From an uncultured Flavobacteriaceae bacterium (GTDB lineage: Bacteria > Bacteroidota > Bacteroidia > Flavobacteriales > Flavobacteriaceae), in the NCBI GenBank assembly GCA_905182295.1, contig CAJJAZ010000006.1, positions 62,001 to 126,000 on the forward strand: DNA of 64,000 bases, in the 5' to 3' direction. Shown piece by piece: positions 44,027 to 52,728 of this stretch (positions within the stretch are counted from its first letter, which is position 1; every line of letters starts with the position of its first letter). The translations under genes were made by a program, and so were the position numbers. Under the pieces are notes generated by a model. The model ran no database searches, was not told where the DNA came from, and saw nothing but the letters and a program-made list of their open reading frames with translations.

Positions 44027-44209
44027 GAGGTATGTTCAAAAATTAAAAATACAAATGATTGCTTAGATCGTGTAATCTTTTATGAAATATGCGCTAGAAA
44101 AGCTTAAAGTTTTCTTAAAACGCACCCGATATGACCCTTGAATTTTGGTGATATCTATTAAAATGCGTAATATGAAGGTTAATAAAATTTCCAAAAGAAA
44201 AACTCATAG

Positions 44210-45073
44210 ATGAGGCAGCTTAAAATAGTAAAACAGGTTACTAATAGAGAATCAAAATCCTTAGACAAGTACCTACAAGATATAAGTAAAATAGACCTGA
44301 TTAATGCTCAGGAAGAAGTTGAATTGGCACAGCGAATTAAAGCTGGAGATGACCTAGCACTCGAAAAACTTACCACGGCAAACCTCAGGTTCGTTGTTTC
44401 TGTTGCGAAACAATATCAAAACCAAGGTCTTACCCTTCCAGATTTAATTAACGAGGGGAATGTTGGCTTGGTTAAAGCAGCAAAACGTTTCGATGAAACA
44501 AGGGGTTTTAAGTTCATCTCTTATGCTGTTTGGTGGATTAGACAGGCCATTCTACAAGCATTGGCGGAACAAGCAAGAATTGTACGATTACCACTTAATA
44601 AGATTGGATCTATCAATAAAATTAATAAAGCTTTTTCCTATTTAGAACAAGCCCACCAGCGCCCACCTTCTCCAGAAGAAATTGCCAAAGAACTTGAAAT
44701 GACCGTGAGTGATGTAAAACAATCACTTAAAAATTCAGGGAGACATGTCTCTATGGATGCACCCCTTATTGATGGAGAAAATTCTAGTCTATACGATGTA
44801 TTGGACTACGGAGATTCTCCCAGACCAGACCAGGCACTTATTCAAAGTTCTTTGCATACAGAAATAACTAGAGCCTTAGACACCTTATCTCCACGAGAAG
44901 CAGATGTGATCAAACTTTTTTATGGCATAGGTGAACAGCCCCCTATGACACTAGCAGAAATAGGACTCACTTTTGACTTAACGAGAGAAAGAGTCAGACA
45001 AATTAGAGAAAAAGCAATCAGGAAATTAAGGCATAGTTCAAAAAATAAATTACTAAAAACCTATCTTGGATAA
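44210..45073 (+). CDS. rpoD: Primary sigma factor of RNA polymerase (flavobacterial RpoD/SigA)
   Basis: A 287-residue sigma-70 protein. It lacks region 1.1 and starts almost at region 1.2 ([20 protein letters not shown]). Region 2 follows ([49 protein letters not shown]), then region 3 ([16 protein letters not shown]) and region 4 ([32 protein letters not shown]). This size is that of the housekeeping sigma of flavobacteria, which reads TTG-N19-TAnnTTTG promoters, several of which are found in this window. The dipeptidase gene follows 17 bases later, so it may be co-transcribed. Confidence 0.95.
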   Translation: MRQLKIVKQVTNRESKSLDKYLQDISKIDLINAQEEVELAQRIKAGDDLALEKLTTANLRFVVSVAKQYQNQGLTLPDLINEGNVGLVKAAKRFDETRGFKFISYAVWWIRQAILQALAEQARIVRLPLNKIGSINKINKAFSYLEQAHQRPPSPEEIAKELEMTVSDVKQSLKNSGRHVSMDAPLIDGENSSLYDVLDYGDSPRPDQALIQSSLHTEITRALDTLSPREADVIKLFYGIGEQPPMTLAEIGLTFDLTRERVRQIREKAIRKLRHSSKNKLLKTYLG

Positions 45074-45090
45074 TTAAAATACCGTCATAT

Positions 45091-46374
45091 ATGAAACCCA
45101 CCCTTTTTATTTTAGGATTACTTGCTTTCAGTTCTTGCAAGCAATCTCCAAAAGAGACAGAAAGTCTTGAGACTAAAATTGACAGAATACATTCTGAAGC
45201 AATTACTATAGATACCCACAACGATATTAATACCGCTAATTTTACAGATAGTATTAATTACACCCAAAGGCTAGACACCCAAGTTAATCTTCCTAAGATG
45301 AATGAAGGTGGTTTAGACGTAAGTTGGTTGATTGTTTATACAGGTCAGGGAGAATTGACTGAAGCGGGTTATAAAAATGCAAAAACAAATGCTTTAGATA
45401 AATTTTCTGCTATTCATAAACTTACTGAAGAAATAGCACCCGAAAAAATTGGGTTAGCTACAACATCAGAAGAAGTGAGGTCTCTTATTAATTCTGGAAA
45501 AAAAGTAGCCATGATTGGGGTAGAAAATGCTTACCCAATAGGCATGGATATGGAAAATTTTGAAACCTATTACAACTTAGGCGCAAGATACATCTCATTG
45601 TCTCACAATGGTCACAGCCAATTTTCTGATTCTAATACAGGTGAAAAAGATAATGTATGGTTGCACAATGGTCTGAGTGACTTTGGAAAAGAAGCAGTTG
45701 CTGAAATGAATAGACTTGGAATGATGATTGATATTTCTCATCCATCCAAAGAGGCTATGATTCAAATGATATCCTTATCTAAAGCACCTATAATAGCTTC
45801 CCACTCTTCTGCTCGAGCTTTATGTGATCACTCGAGAAATTTAGACGACGAACAGTTGCTGTTGTTAAAAGAAAATGGTGGTGTAGTCCAAACAGTGGCT
45901 TTTTCGTCTTATTTAAATACAGAAAAATATCTTGCTAGAAATGAATACGCGAAAGAAATCTATCATTCCATAGCCAAAGAAATGGGTGTTGAATGGCATG
46001 AGAGAAGTCAGTTTTCTTCACTTTCTGACAGTGAAAGAGCTTCTTTCATGGAAGTTTACCCTAAAATAGTATCATTGGGAAAAGAAACACTCGCCAATGA
46101 CCCAAATGCTCCTGAGGCGGTATCTGTTTTAGATTTCGTAAATCATATTGATTATCTGGTTAATCTTATAGGTATTGACCATGTTGGGATTAGCTCAGAT
46201 TTTGACGGTGGTGGTGGTATAGCGGGATGGTCAGATGCTTCAGAGACTAAAAATGTAACCGCAGCGCTTGTTAATAGAGGTTATTCCCAAGAACAAATCA
46301 ATAAACTTTGGGGAGAGAATTTACTTAGGGTATTAGACGAGGTTCAAGCAGTTAGTCTGAAATTAAAATCTTAA
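45091..46374 (+). CDS. Membrane dipeptidase (M19), lipoprotein
   Basis: A 427-residue zinc dipeptidase of the renal-dipeptidase family. The N-terminal lipoprotein signal ends FSSC (Cys16). The zinc-binding and catalytic elements are in order: IDTHNDI (His43, Asp45), a central EN in IGVENAYPIG, LSHNGHSQFSDS, DISHPSKEAM, ASHSSARALCDHSRNL and GIDHVGISSDFDGGGG. It hydrolyses dipeptides at the cell surface or in the periplasm. It lies 17 bases downstream of the sigma factor gene and 22 bases upstream of a conserved unknown gene. Confidence 0.95.
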   Translation: MKPTLFILGLLAFSSCKQSPKETESLETKIDRIHSEAITIDTHNDINTANFTDSINYTQRLDTQVNLPKMNEGGLDVSWLIVYTGQGELTEAGYKNAKTNALDKFSAIHKLTEEIAPEKIGLATTSEEVRSLINSGKKVAMIGVENAYPIGMDMENFETYYNLGARYISLSHNGHSQFSDSNTGEKDNVWLHNGLSDFGKEAVAEMNRLGMMIDISHPSKEAMIQMISLSKAPIIASHSSARALCDHSRNLDDEQLLLLKENGGVVQTVAFSSYLNTEKYLARNEYAKEIYHSIAKEMGVEWHERSQFSSLSDSERASFMEVYPKIVSLGKETLANDPNAPEAVSVLDFVNHIDYLVNLIGIDHVGISSDFDGGGGIAGWSDASETKNVTAALVNRGYSQEQINKLWGENLLRVLDEVQAVSLKLKS

Positions 46375-46396
46375 AAATTTCAACACCTCTAAATTT

Positions 46397-46813
46397 ATGG
46401 AAAATAGAACAAAATCACTGTTGTCTATTAGACCTTCCTTAGATCATATTAAAAAAACTGATGATGAAGCTAGTGAAGCATATTTCCAAAATGAAGTACT
46501 GAGGCCCATACTTAAATTTCAAAATGATTTGTTAGTTCAAGTGCTCAAAAATTACTTTTTAAAGCACAAGAATACTTTTTACATTTTGTCTTTAGAAAAG
46601 CGACTTTCCTATATTGAAAATGCCCTACAAAAAGACATTAAATTTCGCAATGCCTTAAAAGGAATCATCATTGGTCAATTTACCCTTGAGGAGTATTATT
46701 CTTATAGAAGTAAATCGTCTGCTTTAAACAAGAGGATGATGCAAATGCTTATTCAGCGTTTTCAAAATCAAATACAATTATTTGAAATTCCGCAGATAAA
46801 TATTTCCTTATAG
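46397..46813 (+). CDS. Conserved flavobacterial protein of unknown function
   Basis: A 138-residue, mainly helical, charged protein. The N-terminus TKSLLSIRPSLDHIKKTDDE and the segments LRPILKFQNDLLVQVLKNY, FYILSLEKRLSYIENALQKD and FRNALKGIIIGQFTLEEYYSY look like a well-conserved family in flavobacteria. I recall relatives labelled glyoxalase in databases, but no metal-binding pattern of glyoxalases is visible and I do not support that name. It has no signal peptide or membrane segment. It is the third gene of a possible sigma factor-dipeptidase-unknown unit. Confidence 0.7.
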   Translation: MENRTKSLLSIRPSLDHIKKTDDEASEAYFQNEVLRPILKFQNDLLVQVLKNYFLKHKNTFYILSLEKRLSYIENALQKDIKFRNALKGIIIGQFTLEEYYSYRSKSSALNKRMMQMLIQRFQNQIQLFEIPQINISL

Positions 46814-46830
46814 ACATAACCTCTGAGTGA

Positions 46831-47523
46831 TTAGAATAAAGGTTGTCCATTCAGGTCGGTAGCAAGTAAATCACTCATCAAATTTAAAAAGGGTCTTGAA
46901 TTTTGAAAGGCTTTAACTGTATTTGAAACAAATTGCTCCGAACATATATCACTATCAGTGATAGAATGAATAAATACAAAATTCTTTCTCCTGAGTAAAT
47001 TTATCTCAGGATGTTCTTTTGAAAATCCTTTTGGTGCTGTTTTAAGGGTGTCTCCAGAAAAATTACCCCAGGTTTTTTTAAACAATGGGTCGTTTAAAAA
47101 ATCTTTAAAATCAGATGCGTCAGTTTCAATTTCTTTTCTAATTCTAAATAAATCTTCTTTATTTGGATCCCAGAATCCAACTGCTAAAAAAGCATCTCCA
47201 GGCTTTAAATGAATATAATAGCTACCTCTGAGTGATGGTCCCATTCGAGATAAAGACCCTGAAAAATAGTCTTTATAAGGGGTTTTGTCTTTTGAAAAAC
47301 GAACATCTCTGTAAATTCTAAACATCTTAAGTTTTTCAATATCATCTGTTTCTCCCAAGCCATCTTTAATTAACTCCAATACTGATTTAACTGACAGCTG
47401 ATGGAATTTAAAAGTTTCTTTATTGGTTTCAAACCATTTCCTATTGTTATTTACACTTAATTTATTTAGGAATTCTAGGCTGTCTTTTGAAATTTTCATC
47501 ATTCTTATAATTTTATTTCCCAT
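46831..47523 (-). CDS. DUF2461 family protein (TIGR02453)
   Basis: A 230-residue protein of the DUF2461 family. Signatures are SLEFLNKLSVNNNRKWFETNK near the N-terminus, FRIYRDVRFSKDKTPYKDYF, SLRGSYYIHLKPGDAFLAVG and PKGFSKEHPEINLLRRKNF. The function is unknown; the family occurs in bacteria and fungi. ATG codons at 47523 and at two successive positions (47502, 47499) are all possible; the later pair gives the more typical start MMKISKDS. It lies about 120 bases downstream of the TruA-type gene on the same strand and is convergent with the preceding plus-strand unknown gene. Confidence 0.85.
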   Translation of the reverse strand: MGNKIIRMMKISKDSLEFLNKLSVNNNRKWFETNKETFKFHQLSVKSVLELIKDGLGETDDIEKLKMFRIYRDVRFSKDKTPYKDYFSGSLSRMGPSLRGSYYIHLKPGDAFLAVGFWDPNKEDLFRIRKEIETDASDFKDFLNDPLFKKTWGNFSGDTLKTAPKGFSKEHPEINLLRRKNFVFIHSITDSDICSEQFVSNTVKAFQNSRPFLNLMSDLLATDLNGQPLF

Positions 47524-47640
47524 AGTACTCCTATGTAATTCCAGGAGCTAAGCCTAATTTCGAATATCTCCTAGATATTTTGTGAAAGGAAAGGAAAGTC
47601 ATCATGATTATTTAAAATAAATATAAGGTACTATTTAACT

Positions 47641-48447
47641 TTAATTTTCAAGAGAATTATCGAATAATAATTCTTTGAGATGTAGTCCTGAACCAGCAGC
47701 AACATAAGGAATAAAGTCATCTAAGTCACTGTTTAATAAATGCTTAATGCCTTCTAGGTCTATTTCATTTCTTCCGAGACATATAAGGGCACCCATCATT
47801 AATCTAATTTGATACCTCAAAAATCCTTTCCCCCTCACTTCCAATACATAGGTGTCTTCAGGAAAGAAACTTGCGCTAATCGCTTTATTTTTTTTTAACC
47901 TACAAGATGTTAGTGTCCTAAGGGTTTGAGAATTTTTTTTATCCTTTCTCGCGGTAAAGTTTTTAAAGTCGTGTGTACCCTCAAATAATTTAGCAGCCTC
48001 TTGCATGAGCACTATATTTAAATCTTCAGGATAGTTGGCCATAATGGGCGCACAAAAAGGATGTGCTTTAGATCCAAATGAAAAAAGATAGCAATAGGTT
48101 TTTTCTTTTGCGTTTTGAATGATGTTAAATTTCTCTCCAACTGCTGTGATAGATTCGACCCTAATATCTGCAGGAAGATTTAGGTTAAATAGATCCAGTA
48201 GAGCCTCAAGTTTGTCTAGAGGCTCATGGTCAATAAATAATTCAAAGGCACCATGGATAGAAGATACTTTGGCATCTGTTCTCCCTGCACCTAATATTTT
48301 AAAGGAACGCTCTTCTCCTAAAACAAAACCAATTGTTTTTGTGAGCATACTCTCAATGGTTTTAACCCCTGGTTGTTTTTGCCAACCACTGTATCTAAAC
48401 CCCAAATAAGACACCCGCACTAAATAATAATATTTCTTCATTTGCAT
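47641..48447 (-). CDS. truA: TruA-family tRNA pseudouridine synthase
   Basis: A 268-residue pseudouridine synthase that modifies tRNA in the anticodon stem (positions 38-40 for true TruA). The catalytic aspartate is in GAGRTDAKVSSIHG (Asp58); standard TruA has GRTDAGVHA here. The later FEGTHDFKNFTARKD and VRGKGFLRYQIRLMMGALI blocks match the family. Flavobacteria can carry two TruA-like proteins, and this GRTDAKVS form may be the second one, with somewhat different targets. The start may be the ATG at 48441 (MKKYYYLVRVSYLG) rather than 48447. It follows the M16 peptidase unit after about 90 bases. Confidence 0.85.
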   Translation of the reverse strand: MQMKKYYYLVRVSYLGFRYSGWQKQPGVKTIESMLTKTIGFVLGEERSFKILGAGRTDAKVSSIHGAFELFIDHEPLDKLEALLDLFNLNLPADIRVESITAVGEKFNIIQNAKEKTYCYLFSFGSKAHPFCAPIMANYPEDLNIVLMQEAAKLFEGTHDFKNFTARKDKKNSQTLRTLTSCRLKKNKAISASFFPEDTYVLEVRGKGFLRYQIRLMMGALICLGRNEIDLEGIKHLLNSDLDDFIPYVAAGSGLHLKELLFDNSLEN

Positions 48448-48486
48448 GCCAACAAATATGCTTTAAAAATAAGAAACACAAGATTA

Positions 48487-48507
48487 TAAGCATTAAATCA
48501 ATGCTTA
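48487..48507 (-). terminator. Possible terminator after the VWA/AAA/M16 unit
   Basis: TAAGCATT and AATGCTTA form an 8-base stem with a 5-base loop between the M16 stop at 48534 and the TruA-type start. There is no clean T run after it, so it may be a processing or weak termination site. Confidence 0.35.
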
Positions 48508-48533
48508 AATAATAGTAGACTGTCTTAATTTAG

Positions 48534-49931
48534 CTAATAATAAGTATCTTCTGTAATCTCGAGTACTTTTACTGGTCCAAATTTACCTACAATTGGTGTA
48601 ATCTCGGACGCCTTTCCTACAAATACCATTTGCAAATTATCTTTAGGAAAGTAATCTTCAATTATTTGCTTCGCTTTTTTTGAATCTAATGAATTCACTG
48701 TTTCGGTGAATTTATCTATATAATCCATTGGAATTTTATACACAGATGCGTCCGTAAAAAATCTAGCAATAGCAGCATTGGTCTCATAATCCGGTGGAAA
48801 TTGCCCTTTAACATAGTTTTTTGCAGATTCAAGGGTTTTAGTATCTATGCCAACTTCATGTATTTTTTGGTATGTTTTGAGCAGTAAATCTATTGTTTGT
48901 TCCGTAGTTTCATTGGCTGTAAATGTACTCATACTAAAGCTTCCTCCATCCCTAAGCGCGCTAAAACTACTTCTGGCACCATAAGTTAATCCTGAATTAA
49001 CCCTTAACTCGTCGTTTAACCATGAGGTAAACCTGCCTCCTAAAATGGTGTTAATTACCTGTATACCTATATAATCTGATACATTTCTAGGTACACCGAT
49101 GCCTCCAACCAGCATGGTTGTTTCCCTAGCATCCTCCTTATTTACCACCACTACATTGGCTTTATTTAAAGTTTTGATTTTAAGCGTAGTAGATTCTAGA
49201 AGCGCATTATTTTTCCAAGTAGACAGTAAATCAGATAATTGAATTTTCATATTTACAGGATCAAAGTCCCCTACTATAGCTAAAACACTTCCCTGAGGTT
49301 GATAATTTTGAGCATAAAAGTTTTTAAGGTCCTGAATGCCTATTTGCTGAAGACTTTGCTTAGTCCCTGAAGCTATATTTGCATATGGATGGTCTCCATA
49401 AACCATCTGATTAAAATAATTACCAATAACACTTCTTGGACTTTCTCTCATTTGGTCTACACCCGCAATGGCTCTTTCTTGCAACTTTTCAAACTCTTGT
49501 AGATCAAATGTCGGTTTCATAATCATCTCCGCAAGAATTGGTAAAACAACCAAAGCGTCTTTATTGACAAAACTACTTGAAATTACAGCGGCTTCAGTGC
49601 CTGTACTAGTGTCATAAGAAGCACCTAAAAAATCTAATTGAGATTCAATGGTTGTTTTATCGAAAGATTCAGTGCCTGTAGACAATGCGTCTGCTGTTAA
49701 ACCAGCCAATCCGGCCTTATCATTCGTGTCTTGTCGTGTTCCAGCGGGTACAACGGCCCTAAAATGAACCAAGGGCACTTCTTTTTGAACCACCATATAA
49801 ATCGTAAGTCCATTGTCTAAACGAAAGCTTTCATATGCAGGCAGTTTAAAATTGCTTTGTGCGTATAGAGAATGACCCCCAACAATTAAAATAACGAGGT
49901 AAAAATAGAACGTTTTAAGATTTGTTTTCAT
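48534..49931 (-). CDS. M16-family protein, non-catalytic subunit, exported
   Basis: A 465-residue exported protein with the M16 (pitrilysin/insulinase) fold. The signal peptide is FYFYLVILIVGGHSLYAQ. At the position of the zinc motif HxxEH the sequence reads GLAGLTADALSTG, so the metal ligands are missing. Later blocks (NTILGGRFTSWLNDELRVN, GLTYGARSSFSALRDGGSF) with the substrate-binding R/Y residues of M16 C-domains are kept. Such a subunit pairs with a catalytic M16 protein, here encoded 5 bases upstream. The two probably form one heterodimeric periplasmic peptidase that degrades small peptides. It is the last gene of the four-gene unit. Confidence 0.9.
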   Translation of the reverse strand: MKTNLKTFYFYLVILIVGGHSLYAQSNFKLPAYESFRLDNGLTIYMVVQKEVPLVHFRAVVPAGTRQDTNDKAGLAGLTADALSTGTESFDKTTIESQLDFLGASYDTSTGTEAAVISSSFVNKDALVVLPILAEMIMKPTFDLQEFEKLQERAIAGVDQMRESPRSVIGNYFNQMVYGDHPYANIASGTKQSLQQIGIQDLKNFYAQNYQPQGSVLAIVGDFDPVNMKIQLSDLLSTWKNNALLESTTLKIKTLNKANVVVVNKEDARETTMLVGGIGVPRNVSDYIGIQVINTILGGRFTSWLNDELRVNSGLTYGARSSFSALRDGGSFSMSTFTANETTEQTIDLLLKTYQKIHEVGIDTKTLESAKNYVKGQFPPDYETNAAIARFFTDASVYKIPMDYIDKFTETVNSLDSKKAKQIIEDYFPKDNLQMVFVGKASEITPIVGKFGPVKVLEITEDTYY

Positions 49932-49936
49932 GGGTA

Positions 49937-51262
49937 TTATTTTGTGTTGTTTTCAGGCGACATTAAGTAACCTACAGTGCTATTGTTTTTTGTGAAATAT
50001 TTTTTGGCCACTCTTTGAATATCTGCAACTGTTAATTGTTCATAAGATTGTGGCGCAGAAAACATTTTTTTATAATCTCCAAAATACATTTCATAAGTTC
50101 CCAGGGTGTTACTCTTTCCGTCAATGGTCTCTAGGCTTGAATACAAAGCCACTAACTTTTGATTTTTAACCTTTTGAAGCTCCCTTTCACTCACGCCATT
50201 TTGTGCTATATCACTAATGATTTGAATCATTTCTAACTCTAATAGTTCAGGGGCAGTTCCAGGGCTTGCTACACCGTAAAAATAAAAGAGGTTTGGATCT
50301 ATGCTCTCAGGCATATAAGAAAAAACTGAAGTGGCCAATGTTTTCTGATCTACTAATTGACTGTATAACCTACTACTATTGCCCTCTGATAGAATAGCGC
50401 TTAGGACATCTAAAGCATAATAATCCTCATGCTTAGTTTCTGGTACATGATAAGCCAACATAATATTTGGACTGCTGACCTGTTTCTCAACAATTACCCG
50501 CTTTTGACCCAATTGTTCTGGTTCAATGGTATGAATTGACCTAGCCTTGGGACCAGAGGGTATGGGCTCAAAATATTGCTTAGAAAGTCGTTTAACTTCT
50601 TTTAAGGTCACATCTCCAGATATCACTACCACAGCATTGTTCGGAGCGTAATAAGTGTCAAAATAGGCCTGAAGGTCTTCTATAGACCAATTTTTAATAT
50701 CTGATTCATAGCCAATTACAGACCACCTGTAGGGGTGTGCTAAAAAAGCAGCGCCTTTTACTTGTTCAGATATATTTCTAAAATTACTATTTTCTAAACC
50801 GGTGCTTCTTTCACTCAACACGACCCCTCTTTCACTTTCTACCATCTTAGGGTCTAGATCTAGATGACCTATTCGGTCTGCTTCTAGGTCAAAAATGGTC
50901 TCTAAAGCGCTAATGGGAAACCAATCGGTGTAAACAGTTAAATTTTCTGTAGTATAGGCATTATTACTCCCACCAGCCGCTTCCATAGTTCTGTCGAACA
51001 TTTTGGGTCCGTATTTTTTAGATCCGTTGAACATCATATGCTCAAAGAAATGAGACAATCCTGTAATACCTGGATATTCATTTCTAGACCCTACTTTCCA
51101 AAATAAATACATATTGGCATTAGGAATACTGCTGTCTTCTAAGACCAGTATTTTCATGCCATTAGACAATGTAAAAGTCTGAACATCTGTAGCTTTACTT
51201 TGTGACATTCCTTTTTGAAAAAGCACCAACAAAAGGGCGGTGAAGTAAAAGTTTATTTTCAT
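49937..51262 (-). CDS. M16-family zinc peptidase, catalytic subunit, exported
   Basis: A 441-residue exported metallopeptidase. After a signal peptide (FYFTALLLVLFQKGMSQ) comes the inverted zinc motif HFFEHMMFNG, with the distal glutamate expected in the ESERGVVLSERS block. The rest (AHPYRWSVIG, YYAPNNAVVVISGD, EGNSSRLYSQLV) is typical. Together with the next gene, which lacks HxxEH, it forms the usual active/inactive M16 pair. It follows the MoxR-like ATPase gene after 11 bases, so it belongs to the same unit. Confidence 0.93.
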   Translation of the reverse strand: MKINFYFTALLLVLFQKGMSQSKATDVQTFTLSNGMKILVLEDSSIPNANMYLFWKVGSRNEYPGITGLSHFFEHMMFNGSKKYGPKMFDRTMEAAGGSNNAYTTENLTVYTDWFPISALETIFDLEADRIGHLDLDPKMVESERGVVLSERSTGLENSNFRNISEQVKGAAFLAHPYRWSVIGYESDIKNWSIEDLQAYFDTYYAPNNAVVVISGDVTLKEVKRLSKQYFEPIPSGPKARSIHTIEPEQLGQKRVIVEKQVSSPNIMLAYHVPETKHEDYYALDVLSAILSEGNSSRLYSQLVDQKTLATSVFSYMPESIDPNLFYFYGVASPGTAPELLELEMIQIISDIAQNGVSERELQKVKNQKLVALYSSLETIDGKSNTLGTYEMYFGDYKKMFSAPQSYEQLTVADIQRVAKKYFTKNNSTVGYLMSPENNTK

Positions 51263-51273
51263 GACATTTAAAA

Positions 51274-52728
51274 TTATAATCCGTTAATGTATGACCCATA
51301 AAGGTCTTTAAATTCAGTTCCGTTTGAAAAACTGTGTTTACTTAATTTGTTGTTAGCGACCAATCCCCACAATACCAACTCTTTTAAAAAGTAATTGGTT
51401 TCTTTGTCTACTCCAGGAGCATATTCATTTAATAATGCTGTTAAAGGGGCTATTCGATCCAATTGATCTCTGTACATACTGTCTGAAAAATCTTCTAATA
51501 ATTCAAATCCCTCAGATTCAAAGAACCACAATAGAAGTGGGTCGTATGGTCCCTCAGCATCTTTCTTCTCTAATTTTTTAATTTTAGGGAAACGGGCGTC
51601 AAATAAAGTTTTAATAGCAGATTCTAACAAGTGTTGGGCCACAAAATCTGCCCCTTCTTGTTCTCCTTCATAAACCAATTCGACTTTTCCGGTAATGGCA
51701 GGATAAATACCTGTAAAGTCAGATAGTCTGATGGTGGTAATTTCTTCATCTGAGAGTAAAAGCCTTCTTTCTGCCGTACTCATTAAATTTTGAAAAGCAG
51801 TAATGCTCATTCTGGCACTTACGCCACTCTTTGCGTCTATATAATCACTTTCTCTGGCCTCAAAAGAAATTTGCTCCAATAAATCTCTAGCCAACTCAGG
51901 TACTTTAATGGGTAATATTTGCTGTCCTGATTCTTGGGCCGTAATTTTTTTAGCCGTTTCAATATCTTTAGGATAGTGGGTCAATATTTGAGAACCAATT
52001 CTATCCTTTAATGGCGTAACTATACTACCTCTGTTGGTATAATCTTCAGGATTTGCTGTAAAAACACATTGTATGTCTATGGGCAATCTCAATTTAAATC
52101 CCCTAATTTGAATATCTCCCTCTTGCAAAATATTGAAAAGGGAAACTTGAATTCTAGCCTGGAGATCTGGTAATTCGTTAATCACGAAAATACACCTGTT
52201 TGCTCTTGGAATCATACCAAAGTGCAATACCCTGGGATCTGCATAAGACAGTTTTAAGTTGGCTGCTTTTATAGGGTCTATATCCCCAATCAAATCAGAA
52301 ACACTCACATCCGGAGTGGCTAATTTCTCAAAAAAACGGTCTTCTCTAGCCAACCAGCTAATGGGTGTTTTGTCGCCCATTTCTGCAATTAAATCTATAG
52401 CAAATGTAGAGATGGGTTGCAGTGGGTCGTCATTAATTTCAGAACCACTCACTACAGGAATAAATGGATCTAATAAATTAACCATAGCCCTAGCAATCCT
52501 TGTTTTTGCTTGTCCTCTTAGGCCTAATAAATTTATATTATGCATAGACAGAATAGCGCGTTCTAACTCTGGAAGCACCGTGTTTTCATAGCCTATAACA
52601 CCCGTAAAAGGGGTTGTTTTATTTTTTAAATGCGCAATTAAGTTCTCTCTAAGTTCTACTTTAATAGATCTTGAAGCATAGCCAGATTGCTTTAATTCAC
52701 CTAAGGTTTTTATAGTCGTTACTTCCAT
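51274..52728 (-). CDS. MoxR/ChlI-like AAA+ ATPase
   Basis: A 484-residue AAA+ protein of the magnesium-chelatase I / MoxR type. Walker A is LGLRGQAKTR (about 69-77; G-x-x-G-x-A-K-T form), Walker B is CIFVINELPDL, and the sensor region is FTANPEDYTNRGSI with an arginine finger in PLKDRIGSQI. There is no chlorophyll or cobalamin pathway nearby, so magnesium chelatase is the wrong function; MoxR-VWA pairs more often serve as chaperones for metal insertion or complex assembly. It starts immediately after the VWA gene stop (no spacer), so the two products are made together. Confidence 0.88.
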   Translation of the reverse strand: MEVTTIKTLGELKQSGYASRSIKVELRENLIAHLKNKTTPFTGVIGYENTVLPELERAILSMHNINLLGLRGQAKTRIARAMVNLLDPFIPVVSGSEINDDPLQPISTFAIDLIAEMGDKTPISWLAREDRFFEKLATPDVSVSDLIGDIDPIKAANLKLSYADPRVLHFGMIPRANRCIFVINELPDLQARIQVSLFNILQEGDIQIRGFKLRLPIDIQCVFTANPEDYTNRGSIVTPLKDRIGSQILTHYPKDIETAKKITAQESGQQILPIKVPELARDLLEQISFEARESDYIDAKSGVSARMSITAFQNLMSTAERRLLLSDEEITTIRLSDFTGIYPAITGKVELVYEGEQEGADFVAQHLLESAIKTLFDARFPKIKKLEKKDAEGPYDPLLLWFFESEGFELLEDFSDSMYRDQLDRIAPLTALLNEYAPGVDKETNYFLKELVLWGLVANNKLSKHSFSNGTEFKDLYGSYINGL

